Source: Planctomycetaceae bacterium
Lineage (GTDB): Bacteria > Planctomycetota > Planctomycetia > Pirellulales > Thermoguttaceae
Direction: 5' to 3'
DNA: 15,040 bases
Assembly (NCBI GenBank): GCA_031256755.1
Contig: JAIRPZ010000044.1
Span: 1-15,040, forward strand
Shown here: positions 1 to 5,908 of the stretch, piece by piece
Numbering within the stretch: position 1 is the first letter of the stretch
Layout of the letters: the number at the start of each line of letters is the position of its first letter
Translations under genes and position numbers: made by a program
The notes under the pieces: generated by a model
Database searches by the model: none
Told to the model about the DNA's origin: nothing
Seen by the model: only the letters and a program-made list of their open reading frames with translations

Positions 1-2
1 CA

Positions 3-53
3 GTCCTGCCTCCGACGGATGATTACCTGATGATTAACGCCGCAGGATTTTAG
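3..53 (+). CDS. Possible C-terminal end of a protein truncated by the window edge
   Basis: The third forward frame is open from the window edge to a TAG at 51-53 and would end a protein in PPTDDYLMINAAGF. The other two forward frames hit stops within about ten codons. The stretch is too short to assign a family, and no upstream sequence is available. A terminator-like hairpin lies downstream at 276-306, which would fit a plus-strand gene ending here, although it is 220 bases away. It could equally be non-coding sequence that happens to be open. Confidence 0.25.
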   Translation, partial: VLPPTDDYLMINAAGF

Positions 54-275
54 CGGGGCTGATGCAGTTTGTCAAGCCCGGCCGCATTCTGCCGTACTGC
101 CGGCAAGTTTTTCCGAAACGGGGCGTGCTGCGGTTTCCTGACCTGTAGATTTGTATCGGAACCGTTGCTTAACCCATTAAGTTGTTTATTTTGCAGGCAG
201 AAACGGCAATGAGGTCTCATCAAAGAATTCTGTCAAATCCGGTCAATTTTGTCAAAAAACAAACAATGATAAAAC
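54..275. other. Intergenic stretch without a recognisable gene
   Basis: I see no convincing coding frame here. GTCAA occurs three times at about ten-base spacing (234-257), followed by an A-rich tract and then the terminator hairpin at 276. A short non-coding transcript ending at that terminator is possible, but I see no strong promoter for one. Confidence 0.3.
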
Positions 276-306
276 GGAGCGGGCAAATACCCCCGTTCCT
301 TTTTTT
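276..306 (+). terminator. Rho-independent terminator
   Basis: GGAGCGGG (276-283) pairs with CCCGTTCC (292-299) in an eight-base-pair stem with one G-U pair and an eight-base loop, followed directly by seven T residues (300-306). This is a textbook intrinsic terminator for plus-strand transcription arriving from upstream of the ThuA gene. Confidence 0.75.
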
Positions 307-337
307 AATTATCAATTTTCAATTATGAATTATCAAT
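307..337. repeat. AT-rich ATTATCAAT repeat, copy 1
   Basis: This tract is built from alternating AATTATCAATT and TTCAATTATGA units, so it is both a tandem repeat and partly self-complementary. A near-identical tract is present at 4679-4710, with only about three differences over 31 bases. Both copies are intergenic. This suggests a dispersed repeat family rather than a coincidence of base composition. Its position directly after a terminator fits a neutral insertion site. Confidence 0.65.
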
Positions 338-361
338 GAAATACGCCCTGCCGGCTCTCCG

Positions 362-390
362 TTGCCGGCAGCCGATCAATCGGGTACAAT
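362..390 (+). promoter_or_regulatory. Sigma-70-type promoter of the ThuA gene
   Basis: A -35 TTGCCG (362-367) and a -10 TACAAT (385-390) are separated by exactly 17 bases. They lie just downstream of the terminator and AT-rich repeat, and about 42 bases before the start codon. This leaves a leader of about 35 bases carrying a Shine-Dalgarno sequence. TTGCCG is also the -35 of motA, but GCCG-rich words are common in this genome. Confidence 0.55.
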
Positions 391-431
391 GCCCGGACAT
401 AATTCAACATTTCTACTAAAAGGAGAAAAAA

Positions 432-1358
432 ATGACACACCGGGCATTGATTGCTCTTGTTTTCGGTCTTGCGCTGTTTGTGTTCCAACTCGGAACAACA
501 GCCGCCGCAGAAAAAATTAAAGCCCTCATTGTCGACGGGCAAAACAATCACGATTGGCGGAAAACAACGCCCGTCCTGAAAGAAATCCTTGAAAAATCAG
601 AACGCTTCACCGTTGACGTTGCCACCGCTCCGACCAAAGCGGAGAAAATAGCCGATGCCGAAAAATACAAAAAGGATTTGGCGGCATTCAAACCGGACTT
701 CGCCAAGTACGATGTCGTTGTCGGCAACTATAACAGTTCCGAAACCGGTGACGAATGGTCGGAAGAAACCCGCAAGGCGTTTGAGGACTTCGTCAAAAAC
801 GGCGGAGGTTATGTCTGTTATCATGCGGCGGACAATTCGTTCCGCAAATGGGACGAGTATCACAAAATGATCGGCGTTGCCGGCTGGTATTCCAACGCCG
901 AAACATTCGGGAAATATCTCTACTGGGAAGACGGTCAAGCCGTCACCAGCGATGAAAAAGGACGCTGCGGTCATCACGGCCCGCAGTGGGCATTTCTGCT
1001 GGAAGTCCGGGATGCCAAGCATCCGGTTACCGAAGGTCTGCCGGAATCGTTCCGGCATTGCCCGGATGAACTCTACGACTGTCTCCGCGGTCCTGCCATT
1101 GACGTTTCCGTTTTGGCAACGGCGTTGGCACCGAAAGACAAAGGCGGACGGGACAAACATGAACCGATGCTGATGACAATTCCTTACGGGAAAGGGCGTG
1201 TGTTCCATACCACGCTGGGACATGGAGTGCCGATGCTGCGGAGTGTCAGTTTTATCGTAACGTTTTTACGCGGTACGGAATGGGCAGCCACCGGCAAAGT
1301 CACGATACCGGTTCCTGACGATTTCCCCGGCAAAGACAAACCGGTATTTCGGGAATAG
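432..1358 (+). CDS. Secreted ThuA-domain protein
   Basis: The 308-residue product starts with a signal peptide (hydrophobic residues 4-21, probable cleavage after the AAA at 24-26), so it should act outside the cytoplasmic membrane. The rest is a single ThuA-like fold, related to class I glutamine amidotransferases. The first beta strand reads KIKALIVDGQNNHDW (28-42), the 'elbow' region is GGGYVCYHAADNSF (124-137) with H131, and the C-terminal block is PMLMTIPYGKGRVFHTTLGH (245-264). GHHGPQW (180-186) adds two more conserved histidines. ThuA proteins are linked to sugar catabolism (trehalose utilisation in rhizobia) and are abundant in planctomycetes, but the reaction is generally unproven. 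The start is set by an AAGGAG sequence 7 bases upstream. It stands alone, converging on the metallophosphoesterase gene with a 29-base gap. The substrate cannot be inferred. Confidence 0.9.
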   Translation: MTHRALIALVFGLALFVFQLGTTAAAEKIKALIVDGQNNHDWRKTTPVLKEILEKSERFTVDVATAPTKAEKIADAEKYKKDLAAFKPDFAKYDVVVGNYNSSETGDEWSEETRKAFEDFVKNGGGYVCYHAADNSFRKWDEYHKMIGVAGWYSNAETFGKYLYWEDGQAVTSDEKGRCGHHGPQWAFLLEVRDAKHPVTEGLPESFRHCPDELYDCLRGPAIDVSVLATALAPKDKGGRDKHEPMLMTIPYGKGRVFHTTLGHGVPMLRSVSFIVTFLRGTEWAATGKVTIPVPDDFPGKDKPVFRE

Positions 1359-1367
1359 CGGGGAAAT

Positions 1368-1400
1368 AACCGGAAAGAGCAGAATCTCTATTTCGGTTTT
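1368..1400. terminator. Weak hairpin between two convergent genes
   Basis: AACCGGAAAGAG (1368-1379) can pair with CTCTATTTCGGTT (1386-1398) as an imperfect stem with small bulges, followed by a short T run. It begins just after the ThuA stop and overlaps the last codons of the opposing gene, where a shared terminator would be expected. The T tract is short and the stem bulged, so this is a tentative call. Confidence 0.35.
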
Positions 1401-2680
1401 GATTGCGGTTTCGGGACAAGATCAATCACGCTGATTTCGGACGGACAGCAGAACCGGATGCGGGGAGCCCATCCCCGTTCCATACCGCTGCCGCGTGAAA
1501 CCAAAAGATGACCGCCGTTAGGATATTCATGAAATCCCAGCCGTAAATGCGGCGGCGTTTGCCGGACAAAGTGATCGCCGCCATACGGATAGGGACCGTA
1601 AAACGGAATCACAATCTGGCAGCCGTGGGTATGACCGGCAAGCATCAAGTCCGGTGCGTGTTCCGCCTTCCGGTATCCCGGTATGAGTTTGCCTTTGTAG
1701 GTAAATCCGTCAGCGGCGTAGTTCGGGTAATGTCCGACCATAACGAGGAAATTGCGGCGGTCTGTATACCCGCGTTTTTCGAGATTGCCGATAGAATCAG
1801 AAAGCGACAGCAGAATCAGATCGATCGGACCGATGCCGTTTTCGGGATCGCTTTCTTTTGCTCCAAGATTTTCAAAGACCTTGGTATCAGGAACGAATTC
1901 AACTCCTGTGCCTTGAAACAACCGGGCATCGCCGATACGTGATCCGATGTTGCCGGCAACGGCATAAACTCCCAGCGGGGCTTGCAGCGGATAATCCAGC
2001 AAAAGTTGCCGGAATTTTTCCGGCAGATGTTTTTCCCGTGTGCCACGGTAGGTCTGAATATAATCGCCGCCGAGAATGATTAAATCCGCTTCCTGCTGCT
2101 GTATTTTTTGCAGCGTCCGGCGTTCATGAGAACCGATACGGTCGGTTTGAATATCGGCGACAAAAACAATCCGCAGCGGCTGCGTGATTTTTTCCGACCG
2201 GATTTCATAGTATTCGACTTTCAGAAGGTACGGTTCCCGATAAAGAATATCGAATCCGAAACCGGCAAGCATAACGGCGGCGATCAGAGCGGTTACGGCA
2301 CATTTTCCCCGCCGGTTCCGCCGCAGGAGAAGAGCGGTCATCAACAGCATAAATGTTCCATGGTACACAGCACCTTCGACAATGCACTGCCCGACATTGA
2401 AATAATAAACACGATTCTGAACATAGTCGGTAAAAATCAATCGGGAAAGAAAGGCGAAGACGCAAATACCGAATCCGCCGAAAAGGATCACGCCGCTTAT
2501 ATCCCACAGCAGGGACGGTTTTCGGAAGTGTGTTTGCGGGACAAAGAGATGGCGTTCAAAATCGCGGACAGCCGAGCGGTCGGGCAGGGTATTCCGGCGA
2601 AACCGCAGCCAAAAGTAAAGACCGCTGCAAAGGAACACGTCCAATGCGATGAGAATAAAATGAAACGGCGTAGTATCCAC
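1388..2680 (-). CDS. Membrane-anchored metallophosphoesterase-like protein
   Basis: The 430-residue product has about four hydrophobic segments (roughly 5-25, 60-85, 97-120 and 127-147), then a calcineurin-type metallophosphoesterase domain from about 168. Visible motifs are VFVADIQTD (172-180), LGGDY (203-207), VAGNIG (241-246), VGHYPN (315-320) and AGHTHGCQIVIPF (348-360). The topology recalls the YkuE/YaeI class, in which a soluble phosphoesterase is tethered to the membrane. Two usual ligands differ: the first motif is normally DxH but reads DIQ (Q178), and the GNH(D/E) motif reads GNIG (I245), so the catalytic histidine is missing. It may use a modified metal site, belong to a diverged subfamily, or be catalytically weak. 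Translation would begin at a GTG (2680). A 9-bp inverted repeat lies 25 bases upstream. I cannot name the substrate. Confidence 0.85.
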   Translation of the reverse strand: MDTTPFHFILIALDVFLCSGLYFWLRFRRNTLPDRSAVRDFERHLFVPQTHFRKPSLLWDISGVILFGGFGICVFAFLSRLIFTDYVQNRVYYFNVGQCIVEGAVYHGTFMLLMTALLLRRNRRGKCAVTALIAAVMLAGFGFDILYREPYLLKVEYYEIRSEKITQPLRIVFVADIQTDRIGSHERRTLQKIQQQEADLIILGGDYIQTYRGTREKHLPEKFRQLLLDYPLQAPLGVYAVAGNIGSRIGDARLFQGTGVEFVPDTKVFENLGAKESDPENGIGPIDLILLSLSDSIGNLEKRGYTDRRNFLVMVGHYPNYAADGFTYKGKLIPGYRKAEHAPDLMLAGHTHGCQIVIPFYGPYPYGGDHFVRQTPPHLRLGFHEYPNGGHLLVSRGSGMERGWAPRIRFCCPSEISVIDLVPKPQSKPK

Positions 2681-2704
2681 AGCGTAATATCTGCGTTGTT
2701 TTTG

Positions 2705-2758
2705 TAACGGCTCCGTTATGAGCCGTTATCCATGAGGCATAGATGATAACCGGTTATC
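2705..2758. promoter_or_regulatory. Operator-like dyad cluster
   Basis: TAACGGCTC (2705-2713) and GAGCCGTTA (2720-2728) form a perfect nine-base inverted repeat around a six-base spacer. Only 16 bases further on, GATAACCGGTTATC (2745-2758) is a perfect 14-base palindrome. Neither is followed by a T run, so they do not look like terminators. They lie between the metallophosphoesterase start and the decayed plus-strand gene, a good place for a divergent operator, but no binding protein is encoded nearby. Confidence 0.4.
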
Positions 2759-3552
2759 CGCAGACAAACAAGAGGAGTCCGCACCGGCAATGCCGATACA
2801 AAGCAGGCAGCAACCCGATTGCCGCCTCTGTCGGGGCAGGCAAAAAGAGAAATAATATTGCGGTTGATAAAAAGAGTACCGGGACAAAGCCGGTTTACTG
2901 TATTATATCAACCGTTATGCTCTGTACGTTGTTTGCGGTTTCCCCGTTTTATTCATGCTCTTTTCTTGTTACCAAAATCCCGAAGTATTCAATAAGGTGT
3001 TTTTTCAAGGTATGTATATCATTTTCCACTTCCTCATCTTCGGTTTGATAAGCAGAAACGCCATCGCCATGTATTTTCGGCTGGGGCGTATAAAGGAGAT
3101 TTGACGGAATTGAACGCCGCCATTGCCGCTTTCCGTCCGGAAAAAGTACCGGCAGACGAAATACCGGCGGCACATTTGCCGAAACGCCGGCGGCTTGTAG
3201 TTATTCTTTGTTCGGTTTATGCGGCAGTGATTCTTGCCGCTGCACTTGTCATACCGCTCCTGCACCTTCCCTTTGTTGAACGGGCAAAACCGGCACACAT
3301 GAGGATTATGAAACATTCTGCCGCTTGTATCCCGACAATGCAGGATATTGGCTGCGGCGGGTCGGCGGAGGCGGTGCAACACAATCGCTTTATTATTGCG
3401 GCGAAGTCATCCGGCTGAAGCCGGATTTTGCAGAGGTCTACGACATGCGTGCCAATATCTATTTCAATATGGCGGCAGAAAACGGAGTGTCTGCCGAAAA
3501 GAAAAAAGGACTTTTAGCCAATGCCCTTGCCGGACGGGCAGTATTTTTATAA
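2718..3552 (+). pseudogene. Decayed membrane protein with TPR-like C-terminus
   Basis: Three forward frames each carry convincing protein in succession. From 2871 to about 3095 one frame reads a membrane domain including YINRYALYVVCGFPVLF and MYIIFHFLIFGLISRNAIA (two transmembrane segments). It then shifts to a second frame (about 3086-3298) with DLTELNAAIAAFRPEKVP and a third membrane segment (RRLVVILCSVYAAVILAA). Near 3298 it shifts again to a frame reading HEDYETFCRLYPDNAGYWLR and IRLKPDFAEVYDMRANIYF, which looks like a tetratricopeptide unit, and ends in AGRAVFL at 3552. An ATG at 2718 opens the first frame with a CRLC motif, but stops at 2733, 2853, 2865 and 2868 interrupt it, so this N-terminal part is less certain. 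Either the gene is recently dead or the assembly has indels. It ends only seven bases before the inverted repeat of the Rpn element. Parent family unknown. Confidence 0.7.
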
Positions 3553-3558
3553 GAAAAA

Positions 3559-3620
3559 ATCCTGGAAATCTTGTAAATCCTGTCTAATTTTTTTCTTGCT
3601 GCCGTCTGCGGTCTATAAAC
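3559..3620. repeat. Left arm of the inverted repeat flanking the Rpn gene
   Basis: This 62-base segment contains two spaced ATCCTG words (3559 and 3578), a T-rich tract and the block TTGCTGCCGTCTGCGGTCT. The reverse complement of 4597-4657 reproduces the same order of words (ATCCTG, AATCCTGTC, a T-rich tract, TTGCTGCGGTCTGC, AAAC) at about 75% identity. It lies just past the stop codon of the minus-strand Rpn gene. Confidence 0.65.
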
Positions 3621-3631
3621 TGCTGTCTCTT

Positions 3632-4528
3632 TCACAGCCGCTCGATTTCCGATGCCGGAAGTCCTGTTGCGGCTGCAATATCCGCAAGAGATAAACCCAT
3701 ACCTTTAAGATTCCGCGCCACTTCGGTTTTGCCCTTCGCCTCGCCTTTGGCCAGTCCCTTTGCCTCGCCTTCGGCAAGTCCTTCGGCTTTGCCCTTCGCC
3801 TCGCCTTCTTTTCTTGCGGTTTCGACAACGTTGACGTTGTCTCGATACGCCATCAAGTCCCGCTGATATTGCTCCTGCAACAATGGCGACAGCCGGTAAT
3901 ACTCCGCCTCCGAAAACGCCTTTTCAAAAACCGGCTCGCGAAGGATTGACGGAATTTCGTCAAAGTCCTCAAGGTTCTTCAAAAAGTACATCCACTTGTC
4001 TTTCCGCGTTTGCAACTCCGGCTCCGTTAAACGGAACAACGGCATTTGCAAAAACACCATCTTTAACTTGTCCAGAAATTCCTCGCCGTCTTGGTCTTTC
4101 AATGAAACGAGCCGGTAAATCTTCTGTTTCTCTTCGTTTTCGTCGTATGTAAAATTCAGCACTGCCACCAGATAAACCGGATTCAGGTTAAAATCCCAGT
4201 CACCCTTCTGTGCTTGCCGCTGAATCGGAAACGACAGGTAAAACAACGCCCGGTCTTTGAAATACTTCTGGCGTGCTTTCTGCATTTCGACCGTGAACTG
4301 TTCGTTATGTTCGCCGGTGCAGGCAATATCGAAAATGGCTTTGCGGTCAACGTTGTTGTCCGGCAGTTGTTCGGGGTTGCGGAAGGTTAAACTGACGATT
4401 TTGCTTTTCAGCGGCAGGACGGCGTTCAGGAAATCGATGAGCAAATCCTTGTTCGCCTCTTCGCCGAAAAGTTTCTTGAACCCGAAGTCGGTATAGGGAT
4501 TGATATAACGCGCTACTTTGTCAGTCAT
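3632..4528 (-). CDS. Rpn family recombination-promoting nuclease / putative transposase
   Basis: The 298-residue protein opens with RYINPYTDFGFKKLFGEE (7-24), the signature start of the PD-(D/E)XK 'putative transposase' family (TIGR01784/PF12784, Rpn-related). The nuclease core shows D67 in AIFDIAC and E81-x-Q83 in FTVEMQKARQ, matching the D...ExQ/K active site. Members cut DNA and promote RecA-independent recombination. The tail (240-270) is a low-complexity run of EAKG/EGLA units, then a helix-turn-helix-like end (LSLADIAAATGLPASEIERL), which is usual for the family. A longer reading frame extends to 4621, but the family starts at MTDK; AGAGA about 9 bases upstream is a weak ribosome site. 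An extended -10 (4563-4571) gives it an autonomous promoter. Nothing in the sequence suggests inactivation. Confidence 0.92.
   Translation of the reverse strand: MTDKVARYINPYTDFGFKKLFGEEANKDLLIDFLNAVLPLKSKIVSLTFRNPEQLPDNNVDRKAIFDIACTGEHNEQFTVEMQKARQKYFKDRALFYLSFPIQRQAQKGDWDFNLNPVYLVAVLNFTYDENEEKQKIYRLVSLKDQDGEEFLDKLKMVFLQMPLFRLTEPELQTRKDKWMYFLKNLEDFDEIPSILREPVFEKAFSEAEYYRLSPLLQEQYQRDLMAYRDNVNVVETARKEGEAKGKAEGLAEGEAKGLAKGEAKGKTEVARNLKGMGLSLADIAAATGLPASEIERL
3721..3807. repeat. 60-bp internal direct repeat in the Rpn gene
   Basis: A 27-base word starting CTTCGGTTTTGCCCTTCGCC at 3721 recurs at 3781 with one mismatch, exactly 60 bases (20 codons) later. A degenerate copy of the CTCGCCTT core lies between. 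It encodes the EAKG-rich tail. Because the period is a multiple of three, copy-number change would lengthen or shorten the tail without breaking the frame. Confidence 0.7.
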
Positions 4529-4562
4529 GGCAGATTCTCTTTTACATGCAAAGGACAGTATT

Positions 4563-4571
4563 ATTTTACCA
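4563..4571 (-). promoter_or_regulatory. Extended -10 promoter of the Rpn gene
   Basis: On the minus strand TGG-TAAAAT forms an extended -10 element about 34 bases before the start codon. I find no good -35 hexamer. It lies inside the inverted-repeat arms, so the unit would carry its own promoter wherever it lands. Confidence 0.4.
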
Positions 4572-4596
4572 GATTTGAACGGGAAAAACGAAGGAA

Positions 4597-4657
4597 GTTT
4601 GCAGATTGCAGACCGCAGCAAAAGAAATTCGGACAGGATTCAATGATTTTACAGGAT
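4597..4657. repeat. Right arm of the inverted repeat flanking the Rpn gene
   Basis: Read on the minus strand this begins ATCCTGTAAAATC, continues with AATCCTGTCCGAATTTC and TTTTGCTGCGGTCTGC, and ends in AAAC. It matches the left arm (3559-3620) in order and spacing, at about 75% identity with one gap. It lies about 70 bases upstream of the Rpn start codon. Confidence 0.65.
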
Positions 4658-4678
4658 GATGTTTTCATTTCTCTTTCT

Positions 4679-4710
4679 AATTATCAATTTTCCATTATCC
4701 ATTATCAATT
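4679..4710. repeat. AT-rich ATTATCAAT repeat, copy 2
   Basis: This tract begins AATTATCAATTTTCCATTAT and ends CATTATCAATT, so it matches the tract at 307-337 with about three substitutions. It lies outside the right arm of the Rpn unit, in the spacer behind the radical SAM gene. Confidence 0.65.
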
Positions 4711-4779
4711 AAAAATATGCCCGTCCGGCAGGACTGCCCATGCGGCTGCCACCGGCGAGTGAATATCCGCCGCTTTCAT
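4705..4779 (-). CDS. Tiny candidate ORF behind the radical SAM gene
   Basis: Nine bases after the radical SAM stop, an ATG (4779) opens a 24-codon frame, MKAADIHSPVAAAWAVLPDG and four more residues, ending in TGA at 4705. The ribosome site is weak (AGAGATTAA). A second minus-strand frame over the same bases is also open, so coding capacity is ambiguous. The DNA is GC-rich with short hairpins (GTCC-GGCA-GGAC at 4723-4734; GGCAG-GA-CTGCC at 4727-4738) and may instead be a dispersed intergenic repeat. Radical SAM enzymes sometimes modify small peptides, but there is no leader-peptide signature here. Confidence 0.15.
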   Translation of the reverse strand: MKAADIHSPVAAAWAVLPDGHIFN

Positions 4780-4788
4780 TTAATCTCT

Positions 4789-5778
4789 TTAAGCGGCTTC
4801 TTTGTTTTTTTGCCGGATATGCTGCTTAATCCGCAGCACCTCTTCGGTCGAAAGTTGCCGTGCCGGAACTTGTACCGGACGCTCCGGACAAACACTGCAC
4901 TCCGGCATTCCCCGCATCCGAAGATAATTACGGATTTCTTCCGGCGAGTTGTCCGGCGTTACAGGTTTATGCGACAAAACCCGGCTCCATTCCAAACCGA
5001 TCTCGCCGGCTTGCAGAGCATGGATCATATAGGCAAGCCGATTGCAGCGGTAAAGTTTATCTTCGATAACAGCAATGCAATGATGTCCGCTGCAATTTTT
5101 CCAAGCGGTTGCCGGATTGCTGTTGGCAGGTATCGGTTCTCCGGTTTCAGCGGTCTCCAAAAATTTTTGCCATCCGTAAAAAGAATCATTGGTTTTGTAC
5201 CGTAAACGGAAATGCCTGAGCCGGTCAAGCGTCTGATTCAAGGCAGCAAGATACTCGGACGTATTTTGGTGGATAGAGATATTGAGATGCACGTTCATGC
5301 GTGCAAGTGTTTGGAGAATCCGGTCATCTATTTTCGGCAGCAGTACCGCATTGGTAATAATATCAAGCCGCGAATGAGGAAAATATCGTTTCACTGCCGC
5401 CGCAACGTCCGTAATTTCCGGGTGCAAAAACGGTTCACCGCCGCTTAAATAAATTTTTTTCGGAACGAGAATTTCACTCCACCGCCGGAACGAATCAATC
5501 AGTACCTCTTTTGACGAAACGCCGCTTTGAAACGGATTCATCAGACAGCAATGTTCGCATTTAAGATTACAGCCGAAGGCGATTTGGAAACCGAGAAGCG
5601 GAATACGCACCTTGCCGTCTCTGCCGACAAAAATACGCCGGTCTCTTTTTCTGTCTGTATATTCAGCGGAAGGAATACCGGTAAAAAATTCCGTTAACGC
5701 TGCGAGACCGTTTTTGATACGGACGGTTACCGCTAATTCGGCTTTTTTCCAAAACGGAACTCTGCCTATTTTGTCCAT
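4789..5778 (-). CDS. Radical SAM protein with SPASM-like C-terminal cysteines
   Basis: From the ATG at 5778 the product has 329 residues. FGCNLKCEHCCLM contains the CxxxCxxC cluster (C70, C74, C77) that binds the 4Fe-4S cluster for SAM cleavage, and LSGGEPFLHPEI (111-122) is the SAM-contacting GGEP motif. The C-terminal third has further cysteines: C229 and C234 (NCSGHHC), C245 (YRCNRLAYM), and C294 and C297 (ECSVCPE). This is a SPASM-like arrangement suggesting at least one auxiliary iron-sulfur cluster, as in peptide- and small-molecule-modifying enzymes. The substrate is unknown. The frame extends far upstream, but that part overlaps the DUF1573 gene and reads as noise. A second possible start at 5862 would add 28 unconvincing residues. 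Neither start has a strong ribosome site. It lies 130 bases behind the DUF1573 gene in the same direction and may share its transcript. Confidence 0.88.
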   Translation of the reverse strand: MDKIGRVPFWKKAELAVTVRIKNGLAALTEFFTGIPSAEYTDRKRDRRIFVGRDGKVRIPLLGFQIAFGCNLKCEHCCLMNPFQSGVSSKEVLIDSFRRWSEILVPKKIYLSGGEPFLHPEITDVAAAVKRYFPHSRLDIITNAVLLPKIDDRILQTLARMNVHLNISIHQNTSEYLAALNQTLDRLRHFRLRYKTNDSFYGWQKFLETAETGEPIPANSNPATAWKNCSGHHCIAVIEDKLYRCNRLAYMIHALQAGEIGLEWSRVLSHKPVTPDNSPEEIRNYLRMRGMPECSVCPERPVQVPARQLSTEEVLRIKQHIRQKNKEAA

Positions 5779-5908
5779 CACTTCTATATTGTTTGACTTC
5801 GACACTGCTGTTCGGTTTGTTGCTTTACGATCACAGAAGGGGATGTTATCGATTTCCGCCATTTGAATCAAGGGGAAAACCAACACGGTAAGCGGGCAGT
5901 GTACTTCG

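Larger units (their letters stand above)
3559..4657 (-). mobile_element. Putative Rpn mobile unit bounded by inverted repeats
   Basis: A roughly 1.1-kb unit consists of one Rpn-family nuclease gene with its own promoter, enclosed by imperfect inverted repeats of about 62 bases. Rpn proteins (the PD-(D/E)XK 'putative transposase' family) are documented to promote RecA-independent recombination and to spread in genomes, but clear element ends are rarely described. I see no unambiguous target-site duplication outside the arms, so insertion boundaries are an inference. The dead gene immediately upstream and the repeat-rich spacer on the other side fit a region of repeated insertion. Confidence 0.45.

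Noticed and set aside
2743..3048. A 101-codon plus-strand gene
   Set aside because: Its translation is low-quality, while another frame of the same DNA from 2871 reads clear membrane-protein sequence; it is treated as part of the pseudogene.
3721..3807. A CRISPR-like array in the Rpn gene tail
   Set aside because: The repeats are in frame, encode the EAKG-rich tail usual for the family, and have no unique spacers of constant size.
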